Below are positions 39,649 to 52,500 of a stretch of 64,000 bases of DNA, in pieces; position 1 is the first letter of the stretch, and each line of letters begins with the position of its first letter. Below the pieces are notes generated by a model. It saw only the letters and a list, made by a program, of their open reading frames with translations, was not told where the DNA came from and made no database searches. This stretch comes from Blastomussa wellsi (lineage: Eukaryota; Cnidaria; Anthozoa; Scleractinia; Plerogyridae). A program made the position numbers and the translations under genes. Location: contig OX393565.1 in NCBI GenBank assembly GCA_947652115.1, positions 25,196,628 to 25,260,627 on the forward strand, given 5' to 3'.

Positions 39649-40577
39649 ACAACAACTTCTTGGTGGAGGAATGATTGCATGACAACCCCCCAAAAGAGGT
39701 GTTAAAGGGACACAGTCAGCTGGTGCACATGCACATTAGATACCATTAATACCTTTAACAGGAGGCTAGCGTGACCCTGGTGGGGGGAGGGGGAGGGGGA
39801 TGGAATTGTTATCTAGTCTGTAGTCACATCACCTCACAACAAACTATAAACCTGAGATACAAGCAATACCATGCATTACTCGTTCTAAACGTATGCAGAC
39901 AAATGTCACGTTCTTAGAGAAATGCAAAACAGTCAGTAAGTTACTATAGGCTCTACTGAATTAGACTTCTTTGTTGGGGGGTGTGTTGTGTTCAAGACAA
40001 TGACAACGCTGGAGAAGAAGCCTAATTGAAGAAATATCACAACTGGGTGATAGATGTTTTGCAAAAAAAACTGAAAAAAGGTTGGCAAATATAGAGAGGG
40101 TTTTTTTTGTTGAACTCCAAAGCGTGTAATGAAGCGAAAGATGCTGAAAGAAGCTGGTCGACGGCGCAGTCGACTGAACTTCAGTTTCGACTTTCATGCA
40201 ACAACCAGAATTCTCAAACTGTGGAAAAAGCCAACATAACAAAAGCAGACGATTCAGTCTGCTACAGAAAATGTACCCACCTTCCATGGAATTAAAACAT
40301 AAGGAGATTAAACCTGACAAGTAAATCTTTTAGAGTAGTCCTCGATTTCCACAAACCCAACACTTTGACTCAACAGAGCCACTTACATGAAGGTTCTAGC
40401 TCTCTCAACTAGTTTCCAGTCACGTGCCGAGTCAATGACAGAGGAAAACAACAAGATGGGGGACGTCCAACATATCGAATGAACTTCCAGAATGGACTTC
40501 AAAATTGGTAGTTTTCTTAACAGTTTTCTTAGCATCATGTTAGGTGGCACCTTACTGAAAACTCAGTAGAAACCAGC

Positions 40578-43500
40578 ATGAGTGATGAGGCCTTGGTTAC
40601 CCACCCTTTCGACCGGGAGGAGGAAGATTCTTTACAACAACTGTTCGCGTCGTTCTGTAATCATCTGACTCTCGGCCAGTGGGAGCTAACACGGGTGTGT
40701 TTGCGGGGTTTGTTCGAGCAGCGTCACAAACTAAACAAGCCTTTGAAGGAGATTTTGAGGGCGATTATCGATCAACCACATCACTCAAGGTGAAAAAGTC
40801 GTCTTTTATAAGTTTGTAAATAGGACTTCATGTTGGCATGGAATTTCACAATAGGCGACGATATTAGCTAAAGCATAAACCTGCCTGCTACCAGGCCCAT
40901 TAACCTAACTGATTTACTTCGATTTCAAGCTTTGCTTTACTTGCTTTGGCCACGATGTCTGATTCTAGTATCATGATGGTAGCCTGAATTTGTCACTGTG
41001 ATGGTTACACAATGGGCCAATCAATCTCATATCATTTAACACCCCTCAATCTCTCCATCCATAACACAACATTTCGTAACAGAAATGTCAGGGAAATAGC
41101 ACTGCATGCTTGTGTTTCAGAATACACACATGGATTGTGAAGCCACAAGAATATGCCTGCAAGTAAAACAAGCTAAGTAGGAGACATCCAGGGCTCAATC
41201 TCAAATAAAGTGGGCCTGCTCCAATCTCTTTTACAGTATTTTTTTATTTCCCCCGATTTCTCTTAACCAGCTCACTTCACTCAACTGGAAACTTCACGGT
41301 TGTCAATTTGTATATAGTGTAGCTTTCTGATCAGTATGGATTCTGAATTTTTGTGAATTGTTTCCAGTTTTGGAGTGGGGCATGTGGTGGTGTAATCTGG
41401 ACAGTTTTACATTTAAGTATCACCCAGAACGAGTTTTGCTTATATCTTTTTGCCAATAACAAAAATTGTTTTGGACCAACTACACTATAAAGGTTCACTA
41501 CCGAATGTGGCTCGACAATAGATGTAAGAACAAGAAATACATTGTTGCTTGTCTGGCTTGCTTGGTTAATAGGCTCGCCTGGGTGGTCTCAGCGGTCCAG
41601 GTGAAACAAGTTTAGGTGTGGGCAAACTTCTTTCTGGGTGAAACCCATTATACCATCTGGATACATAAAACATGACTTGTGTGTAACTTACATGCAAAAA
41701 AGTATTCTCCTGTTGGTATGTTTATTGAATTAATGTAGATTATTACACTTTCCTTTCAGTCATGGATCCCACTCCATTCCTTCCCCATTTCATTTATCAT
41801 GGCTGTGTTTGGTGGAATATTTAGATCTCTTTACTGATGAAGAGGCAAGTACATTTAACAAATTCACAGTACCACATATTTTTACTATCATGGTACACAC
41901 TTTTATAGACCATAGAAATTGTTTCATAAAATGTTTCAAATCACAAGTTTCACTTTGTGGCATCATTTATATGTTCTATAGGAAATACGTCAAGTATGTA
42001 AGTACTGGTACATGTACTGGTCAAGTTGTTCATCGGGCCAAGTACAACGTATCCTGATTTCTGTAACATGAAATGACTAGGAGTATTTCCACTCCCCCCT
42101 CCCCTTATATAGGATGCTAGTCCACTACTGGGTTATCCCCCTCCCCCTAGCATTAAATAAGTGTCCCGTCCAGGGCTCGAACTCAGACCGCTCAATCCAG
42201 AATCCAGCACACTAGCCCACCTGGTTTCTTGGAACATGCATGTACCGACCATGGACAAAATGTGGTTGATCTGTTTTATATAACACTGAAAATGTGATGG
42301 TAAATTACATGTAGGTAAAAAATCATTGCAAAATAATTACACACATGTGGCATCTTAATAGATCTATTGCAGTCTAAAAGTGTGGCAAATTTTGTCTTAG
42401 ACGTTTCAGTTGACATTGTACCATGTTAGCCCAAGTGGCCTTCCTCACTAGTTTGTTCATTATTTTGTTGATTGCAGTGTTCTTATTCCCTGTTATAACC
42501 TTCAACTACATGTGGACAAAATTCCTGCAAATTATGCATTTAGAGTGACAATGAGACTTAACCACTAACATTAACCTATCATTGATATTTCATTTGACGT
42601 ACGCAGGACCAGATTCCAGAACCAATCATAAAGAAGGTGGAATTTCGCCTTCTTCTCTATCTTGCCTGTCAGAATGCTCCACAGAATGTGATTCAGGTAA
42701 CATTAAATGATTTTGATATTACATGACTGCACATGTACTGGCATAGATTTTGGCACTCGCCTTATTTTCAGTGACAGCTACTGTAAAGTTATTTTTCAAC
42801 AAATTGTCACATTGCCCATATATGGTCATGATGCAATTGTTATCTGCCTTGTGAAAATGACAAGTAACGTGCTATATACGATTGACTGAATTATTTCTAT
42901 CTTGTGATTAGACCAACAGCTAAATGTGTTTTTGATTGCAGGATATAGATGACTACCACAGCCAGATTGTTTACAGAGACCCCGACCTGTTTGCGTCAGG
43001 AGTGTCAGACCTTTCTTCCTCCACCCTGTCATACTTGAAACAGCTTCTTTCTGAGAGTCCTCAGTTTGGGCGAGCTGTGATTAATGACCTGACCTCGCAA
43101 GGAAAAGGGTTTTTGAAAAACAATCAGCTGTTACAACAGCTCTATGTGGATCTCGTAAATGAGCAGTTGAAAGCTTTGGACTCTGCTACTGTGGAGGCAG
43201 ATTGCATTGACTCTGGTGCAGTCGGTACAGAGCAAACCATTGCAGATTCTGTTGTCAAGCGATGTAAATTTATTTATCAAATGCTCTCTTACATGGACCC
43301 AAGTCCTGCAATGCTTAGACTATCCAATTATCTGGATGATCTTTTCAAGAATCTCATTAGCAGGACACGCAATCACCAGCACAACTGTCTTGACAAAGGC
43401 ACTCTGTATTCCTGTCTTCTCAGCCAATCCTCAACTTACCTGATTGAAAAGTTCTGTTACATTGAAAACCAGATGCGGGTTTTAGTGGACGGTCATCCTG

Positions 43501-46500
43501 AATTGCCGCTTTCTACGACAACTCTGCAAGGATTTAAACGGCAATCTGCGTTAGTTGGCCCCTTTGTCCAAGTTTGCTATGCGCAGTCTTTTATGGAAGA
43601 TAGGAGAGAAGCCTGGCAGTTTCTGTTTTTTTATGCACTGGAGGGAAATCATATCCTGGAAAATATAATGGTGAAATGTTTTTTAGCTCAGTGGATTAGT
43701 ATGCTTGTAGAATTATGGAGTGACTAGAAGTATTTTAAGGTGCCTACACATGATGTCGCAGTGACACGAAGAAGTGACAAAATCATGTGTTGTTCACACA
43801 TTGGGGACATCACATCCCTGCAACATTTTGTCCATGCGACATGACTCCCACAACGTTCAACAAGTTAAACTCTGGGACATGTTACAGGGACAAAATGTCC
43901 AGAAAATTTGTGTTACATGGGCTTACATGGGCTCGCTGTGACAAGTCTCGGGGACATGTCGCCCTACATTTTCATGTGTGTGTATGTATTGTGATTATGT
44001 CGCTGCTGACATGTCCCCGGTACACGTCCCTACTACATGCCGCCTGCAGTGTTTGTGTCAGCAACACATAATTATGTTGCTGTGACTTGTTCTTGCATCA
44101 TGTGTCCTCACATGTAAGCATCTTTATACTGCTGTGAAGAGTTGCTAGTGTATCAAGAGTTATCCACTGACATCAAATTTGCCAGTACCATAGATCTATA
44201 GGCCTACCTGTAGGTGAAGACAGGCACTGTGAAAGTAGAGCATCTTGCCCAAGAAGAGCGTAACACAGTGCCCCAACCCGGGCTCAAACTTAGACTGCTT
44301 GGTCCAGAGTCTAGCGCACTAACCATCACGCCACTAAAAGTCTGCATAATTTATGAGCCTGGTGGCCCATTAGGCCGGAGTTTATCCGGGTTTCCGTAGC
44401 ATGATGTGGCAGAGAGTATTTCTTCTCCCCCCTGGATGGGATGCTAGTCCATTGCAGGGTTACACCCAGCAGTAGATTTGCCGGTTCCCATTTACACCTG
44501 GATGAAGAGAGGCACTGTGAGAGTAAAGTGTCTTGCCCAAGCACACTAACCGTTAGAGCACGATGCCTCCCACATCAGACCACTAAGCCTCTCATATTTT
44601 TTGTCTCTGACTGCATGTTATGTAAATACATGTATGCAAACATTATCTGTGAAGCTATCATAATGTCAAAGGTATGAATTTTAGTTGTCTCTATTGGGGA
44701 AAGAATAGAGAATGTAAGGATTTGCCTCTGGTTGCTTTGGCTGAAGAAGGCCTGATCATTTTTACTTATTTTTCAGGAAACAGCTCTTGTGTTTGTTAAA
44801 GATGGTGACTTTGGCCGGCTAACACAGCTGTTGTCCCCTGTGGAATTTGCCAGGCTCAAGCCGCTTGTGCTTCTCCTGGGATGGCCCTACTGCCACAGTT
44901 GTGAAAATGCGAAAAATCTACTGGAGGCTCTCTGGAATCCTACTGTAAGATTCTTTACTTGTACCGTAAAATAGTTTAAATCTAGGGTTGCATAGTTTGG
45001 TCGTCCAAGTGAGGTTAGTCCTGAGAAGGACTGTTGTTGCTGACAGTGACTGACGTTTCGACAACCTGAGCGGAAGTCATCATCAGAGTCACAATGACAT
45101 CTGCTCGGGTTGTTGAAACGCCATTCACTGTCACTGGCAATAGTCCTTCTGTGGACCACCCTCATCCAGATGATCAAACCATACACTGATAAATTCTTTA
45201 TTTGTATTAGCCAGAGAACAAAATTTTCAAACCTGTTTTAATTAATATTTGAAACAAGAAATTTAAAATAAACACTGCAAACCATTATTTTCAGAATCTG
45301 CAGCATCATCTGGGTAACAGGTTAAGTCTGTGTCGAGCCCAGTGGCTCTACTGCTGGAGCTTATCACAGTTTCAATAGAATGAAGCGACTGGGAATATCT
45401 GGATGGGATTGCTAGTCCATTGAAGGGTTACATCCCCGCATTAAGTTCACTAGTACCCATTTATGCACCTGCGTGAAGAGAGGCGCTGTGAGAATAAAGT
45501 GTCTTGCCCAACAACACAACGCAGTGTCCCAGCCAGGAGTTGAACTTGTACTGTCCGATCCAGAGTCCAGCGCATTAGGCCTAAAATCACTGATTTTATT
45601 TTTTTATGGAATTCAGGAGAATGCTGTTCACCCTTCACTGTACCAGGCCTGTCAGAAACTGGCTTATCAAGTTCAACTGGTTCAGTGGTGCACAGAGAAA
45701 GCTCGGTAAAATAACGAATGATTGTATTTTTTGAAAGTTTAGGTTGTGGAGTGGCTTGTTAGCAAGTTGATAGCGCAGCATGAGATTGTGACTCTAGCCA
45801 GTTTGTGAAATGCAAAACTTCTTAAACTTTGCATAGTGGACAGTCTCTGTATTAATTGTTCATGGTGTTTCTATGACATGTTCAAAGCTTTCAGTTTAAT
45901 CTATACATTCAAGGAATAGACTGACTTACCGGTAATCTCGCATTTTAAAGCTTGCTTTTTGGAGTGCTAAATCGGGTGCTGAAACAGTAATTGCGGAAAC
46001 TGAAGAGCGTGCAGATGGAGGCAGGACGCCAGTAGTAGTATTGTGTCGACTGTGTTTTGTCCATCTGCTGTCTCAACCTCCGTTCTTAGCTTTTGTGCTA
46101 TTTCCCACTCAGCGACACTCGAGACAGTTTTCAGATACGCCAATTGCAAATCACCTGGAAATTTTAATTGCCGATTTTTTACATGTCAAATTTCATTGCG
46201 ATCAAAATCGGCGTAGCGGACGTAGCAGTAACTGACGTATAAAATCGCCTTGTATATCTGCGGCCTTGCAAACTTGCCTACTATGAAAGCAAACTTCACC
46301 ACTGCTTAATTTTTTTACTTCAGCCCTTTACTAGCCTCCTCTGACTCAGGTTCAACACGCCATCAACAAGCCTCGGAAATGTTCCAAGGGCTGGAGTCTC
46401 ACTCGGTGCTACATGTCCTTCGCAAGTCCGTTAGTTTAGCTCACCTCCCTGAAAAAGAAGTGTTTGAACTTTTGAAGAAGAGACCGGTGTTTAGTCCTTT

Positions 46501-49500
46501 GGAAGACAGTTCAGAAGAAGTTAAGGCTGAAAGATTAGCTGAACCACAGTCTGAAAACGAAGGCGTTTCGGAAGAGAGCGTAGATAAAGGGCAAGATTTA
46601 GAAATTCATCCTGAAGTTCAAAGAGATATTTTTCTGTATCACAGTTACTGTGCACTTCGGAATTTCATGGAAGCCGTAACTTCTTCTGTCGAGGAGACCT
46701 CTGCTCGATGCGCTTTAGAAACACTTTGTGAACCTGTTGAAGGTCCGAGTAGTGGAAGTTTGGCGTCATTGACAAGCGAACGTTTTGACGCGAATTCAGG
46801 GAAGAGTGTTCATCAACAGGGTTATTGTGTACAAGTAGCAAAAAACCTTGATGCTGGGAAACATCATTTGGCCCAAGTTTATCCGTTGAATTACAGAGTT
46901 GAAATTCTTGAGAATATCTTTAGCCTTCTCTTTGGCACTTATGAGGATCTGTATGAAGGGAGGGCACAGCATAACGAGAGCGATGATTTAGAGACGATGG
47001 ATGAAGAAACAAGGAGTTTGTCAAAGAGCAGTCACACCGGAAGCTGGGAGAGCATTGCTAGTTCTGTTGACCTATCGTTTGATGGTCATGGTACTCATAG
47101 CCCTTTAAAAGAACAGGAGAAAACATCAAGTCCAGCGACTTCACTGTCATCTACACCTGACGCTCAACAGAGGCAGAAAGAAGCTGTCACGCCTTCGACT
47201 TTGGACTCTGCATCTCGCAGACAGCTGTTTAGAGTTAGTAGAACTGAATCAGATTCAGCGCTATTTAAGAAGGGCTTGCTAGATGGAGACGAAAGATCAG
47301 TTGCTGCGAGGTCACAAGATGTGAGCAACAACCCTGTCCAAACAAAGCTATCAGAGAACGATTCGTTAAGTGGTAATCTACACTCCAGCAAAGGCTCCTC
47401 AAGAACTGCTGTAGCTGATGAGAATGATTTGAAATGTGAATTTGTGATTGATGACGAGATTGTGCCTGATGTGTTGAAGACGTTGAAGGAATGTTTGATG
47501 GAATTGAACACAGCAAAGTTCATTGAATTAAAGAAAGGTATGGTTTAGCCGGAGGAATTGATTCTTACTTACCGATTAAAAATATATATATTTGGCCTGA
47601 ATCTCTGTGCAATTTGTTTTCAGGAGTTGCCGTTAACTTAGGCCAAAATAATGACTGTCCAGTCACAAATGACACACAATTCTCATAGTCCAATGAAAAA
47701 TCGAAGTCAACGGGTGCAGACGGTGTGAAGCGCGGGATGAAAACATGCGTGAACTGTGTGACTCAGTTTTGGTCTTTCTTCTGACTGGATGAGAAAATGG
47801 TACGAGACTTTAAAACCAATCACGAAGAGCAAGACTGTAAAACTAAAACCACTGCGATTTACTTTCGAAACTCAAGTGAGAAGAGCTCTGTTTTATGTCC
47901 ACACTAGACCGGATAAATTTGAAAACGGCGTTTTCTGTCTACATTATACCGTTTTCAAATTGTTTCACCACCGATTTTGAAACACTCCCTCGCCAGAAAC
48001 ACTTAAATATATGCTAGAACATGCACACATTACCCGAACCACGTTATTCGACTTTTTTGATGTCAGTGTTTTCAAAAAGTTCCGTTTTCGCCGTCCACAC
48101 TAACACGCCTTGCCAGCGTTTTCAAATTTATCCACTTTTTGGAGGGCGTTTTCATCAATTTTCGTTTTCGGTGACCGTTTTAGTGTGGACGGAAGGCCAA
48201 TCCGGATTGCTTTTTTCGGATTAGTGTGGACGTAGCCTAAGAGCGCTTTTCATTTGTTAGAACTGGCCGGTCGGAAAGAACTGGTCCTCATCGGTCTAAA
48301 TGGAATGTCCAGAAGCGTAATTACCCATCGGTGATATACACACAAGACACGCAAGAGCTGATGTAAACAATATGGCGGACTTAGCGACGCAAATATGCAA
48401 CATTCCGCCGACATTTTTTCTCGACTTTCTTTCGTTGGAGGAGGAGAATACTCTTGTTATGAACGATGCAGAAGACGAATTTGTGTTTTTTGTTTTTCAA
48501 TTATGTGTATTTTTTGCGGCGCAAATTGGCGAGAATTTCCTTGTTCTAGAGTGCTGTAATGAAATACAGTGTGCTTATGAAAACCTTCGTAAGGCACTTC
48601 AGGAAAAGCAATTTTTCCGTCAAAACAATGCTCAAAATTTAGGTATAAATCTACTATACCCGCCACAAGTCTGTGATGAACCTGCCGCCATTTTCCACGC
48701 GTAAAATTCCCGCGCAATATTTCCTCGTAGCGCGTCGGACCGGGAGAACTGAGCGGCCCTACTCCATAAGCAGGGCCAATCTGGCCAGAACCAGTTCTGA
48801 CAGTTCTCAGAACTCGTGCATACCATTTACGGACAGACCAGTTCGACCGGCCAGTTCCAACAAATGGAAAGCGTCCTTGGTGTTAATTTTCAATTTTCTT
48901 ACAGAAAAGTCAGAATCCTACACAAAACGCCAAGACTTCCTTCAGACGTCAGTACGTCGCAACGCTATGGAGCAGCGCATCTCTCGATTGGGGCAGTTCG
49001 TCAATGAGGCACAGTGGAGATTCCAGTTAGTGTCACGGAATGGCAGCACCGGCAGTCAGAAGACCAGGAATTCAAAGAAAAGACTGACCAGGAAGATCCA
49101 GCATTTAGTAAACACTGATGAAAGGTGGAAAGCAGATGAAGGTCAAGAGGAATATTCTGATGATACCCTGGTAGATGGGTCAAGTGGTGAGAATTTGTTT
49201 GTAAATGAGAATTTCAGTGGAAGAAAAAAATGCCCCTTTGAAGTTCAGCTTCTAGCACAAACAAACTGACTCAAGTATGGCGGTCACACAAAAAGACAGG
49301 AAAATTAGTCTGCCTCTGGTGTAACATCAACAGAGTAAACGCTGTTTAAGCTAAACTTGCTCATAGCTGCCGACACTTACACTACGCCAAATGAAAAATA
49401 TTCTTGAGTATTCCAGCCTCGAATATGTCATTGATGCCATAGAATCCTAGAGTATTCAAGGCGTACGCTATACGTGAAGTACACCTGGAGTATTCAAGAG

Positions 49501-52500
49501 TATTTGATTCGAATATGTGAAGTGCACCTGTAGTATTCGCGAGTATTCAATTTGAATACGTGATGCACACCTGAGGTGTTTAATTTGAATACGGAAAAAC
49601 AGGCCGGATTCTAATAATAGGATATCCCGAATCAGGAGTCCGAGAATACCTCGTAATATTGCAATATACGAGGCGTGCGCCGACTCGTATTCGAGTGAAT
49701 TTGGGCCCGAATATTTGGCTTTTAGCGCAGTGTTGACTCCGGCGGCTAGGAGTATTTCTACTCCTCCTGGATGGGATGCTAGTCCATCGCTGGTGACTCC
49801 CCAGCACTCCGTCAGGTTTCCCCAACAATTCACTGGTACCCATTTATGCTTCTGGGTGAAGAGAGGCACTGTGAGAGTAATGTGTCTTGTCCAAGAACAC
49901 AGCTCACGAATCTCAGAATTTAACTTTTTTTGTTCTACCGAATTAGCTGCTAGGGTTGGCGGGAACAAGGCGTCCAGAGCGTTTTGTTGCTACATGTATA
50001 AGAATAAGAAATAAGAGAGCTAATCTTATGACACAACGCTTCAATTTGCCTTTTTCTCATTTCTCGTGTTTATCATCAATGACTGATGGCGGTTACATCA
50101 TAATTCCCTTAAAACTCTATGGGCGTGTTTTAGTTTTCGGCGAAAAAAAAGCACGACATGGGTTGGTTTTTTTTGACTAAACCTTTTCTCGGACATATAC
50201 ATTGATTAGAGCCGTTTTATATTCTGATTACTCTTGGAATTTCTGGTAAAACCTTCCGTTTAGAAATGCCAAGAAATTCAAGACGGAAAGCAACAGGCTC
50301 TAAAGAAAATTCTGGTGAATCAAGTACTCATCTTAGCCAGGAAATATTCAAAGGTAAAATGCAACATTTGTAAGTTGCTCAGTTTTCCTTATGCTTTCGT
50401 CGTTAACTAAAATAGGTGACAGAGCCCCGTGCACAAAATCCAATGGTGCACTCTGATGACTGATGACTGCGTTCCCCTCTTGTTTAGATGAAGCTATTTA
50501 AACACAGAAAATAAAATAAAATTTAAAATATTTCTTAAACATATGCACGAATCTAAAACATCACAACCGTGTTTTCATACTCTCGTCTTAACATACCTAT
50601 TAACCAGTGGCAGTGCGCGTAGTATCTCAGTTATTTTATTAAACTCAATAGCACACGCTGAAGCATGAATCAATTGTTAATCAGGTTTAGACTCAGTTTG
50701 GTATTCTTTCAGGTACGGACGAGAACAGAGAAAGAGCGAGGAAAAGGAGACGGAGACGACGTCTAACATCGCGGAATTCAGCTTCTGAAGGATCCAGCTT
50801 GCTTATTAAGGACGACAGCGTCATAGCGCGCATGCTATCATCTCCTGACACGCTGATCTACATGTGCATGAGAAAGGACAACTACGAACGGGCGCATCAA
50901 GTTATTAAAATGTTCAACATGACAGACAAACCCAGTGCGCGAGCCGCGGTCTTTGCAGAGAAGTACGGCAAAAAGGTGAAACATCTTGAAAGTCTACAGC
51001 CCAAGGCAAGACGTCTTCCAACACAAAGCCTTCCTAAATCTCGAAAGCCACTTGGAGCTTTGGGAGCCGTTGCCATGGCAGCAGCTTCTGGTGTCAGCAC
51101 CTCAACGGTTTCCAATCTCATTGACGAGTTGTTGACAGCGCCGTCTTTGGCGGCTGTTCTGAATCCCAGTCTTAACCCGGAGGACTTGGCGAGTGGGAAT
51201 TCAACTTTGGCAAAGTTCTTAGATCCGCAAATGGTGCCAACAATGTTGTGTGTGGACCTGGCGTGTAGTACAGCTGTATCGTGGTCTGTCTGTAAGGTCT
51301 TGCTCGATATGGCTAAAAGTCGAATCATTGAAGGTAAGAAGTTAAAACGTCGCATGTTGCCGGCATGTGTTACAGTATACTTAATGTTTACCTGGCTCAG
51401 TTTAACCTGCAAATAACTTAAGATGGCATTTTCCATGTTAAATTGTGTCATTCCGCTGAAAAATGCGTGAAACAGCCTGCCAAAATTGGATTGTGTTCGC
51501 AGGCTTCTGAGTTTTCTTACCACACATGGCCCTCCGATCAACCGATGGAAGTCTGAGATTTGGCGCGAAAAATTCCACAGTTGCGACGTAGTGCAGTTGC
51601 GTTATCAGTTTGGACTTTTTCGATCGAATTTTGGACCCTTCACAGTGGTCAAACGCAGAAATCAAACGCCACTATCGGGTTTCGCTAGCCTGCAAAGCAG
51701 GCGGTTTTTGTGGGGGGAATGCTTCGAAAACAGCGATCACGAAAGAGCGGTTGCGGTCTTTCGTGATCGCTGTTTTCGAAGCATTCCCCCCACAAAACCG
51801 CTTGCTTTGCAGGCTAGGTTTTCGCCGCTTCGAGCTTTCTGGAAATTTGATGCGAAAATGTGTCCAGACTTTTGTGGGAAAACGTAAATTGGTACTATGA
51901 AACAAAACTTTAAGTTAGGGAACAAGGTGGATAACAACTATTAAATTTCATATGCATACACGGGGTACATAGTTTAACTTTTCAGCCACTGTTTTAACTT
52001 TTGGCTTGAAAGAAAAGAGTTTCAGAAATTTTAAGAGTTTGTATGAGACAGTTTTGGCGGGAACTGCGTACGCTCGCCGCGTTTGACCGCTGTTAACCCA
52101 ATCCCCTCTGTGACACGCGTCTGCAGTAAAATAGTGGCACTTGTATTCAACAAATCATGTCCAGTCTCTTGCAGACCTGCAAAGAAAGACTTTTATTCGG
52201 CCTTCACTTGACGGTAACATACATGTACTTTTGCCTTGTAGGTGAATCATCGACGTCCAGCAAATCAAATGGACTCCTTCCTGGAATCAAACCCTTTATG
52301 AAACAAGTGGAGGAACTTTTAAACCAGGAAGAGTCACGTGGTCGAACCCAGTCCCCGTCTGGGGGCATCATGATCTCTATGAGTCCTAAACCAAGTGCTA
52401 TGGAGATTCTTCTTGTCGGAACACATCCAATTCGTCCAAAGGACATGGAAACACATCAAAAGCTTATCGCCTTACAAGAAGAAGCATTCAAGTAAGACAT

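Larger units (their letters stand above)
39140..40577. promoter_or_regulatory. Divergent promoter region of SLC46-like gene and ZFYVE26
   Basis: Holds a truncated family 1 SINE (39285-39455), a C run (39625-39648), probable untranslated SLC46 exon sequence and both promoters. GTCACGTG at 40419-40426 is an E-box of the bHLH-ZIP type about 150 bp before the ZFYVE26 start codon. No TATA box is evident. Confidence 0.5.

Noticed and set aside
39961..40320. 119-codon minus-strand frame upstream of the SLC46-like gene
   Set aside because: No family resemblance, low-complexity composition and position in the divergent promoter; at most part of an untranslated exon.
43671..43727. Extension of the large ZFYVE26 exon to a stop at 43727
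   Set aside because: A GTGAAA donor after ATAATG joins in phase to 44777, where the conserved LLLGWPYCHSCENAK sequence continues; the extension is intron read-through.
46379..47548. Starting a separate gene at the ATG at 46379
   Set aside because: The exon begins at 46324 with a good acceptor, is in phase with exon 6, and the SHSVLHVLRK sequence matches the middle of ZFYVE26.
51438..51905. Overlapping frames on both strands
   Set aside because: They arise from a long palindrome, which forces mirrored open frames on both strands.
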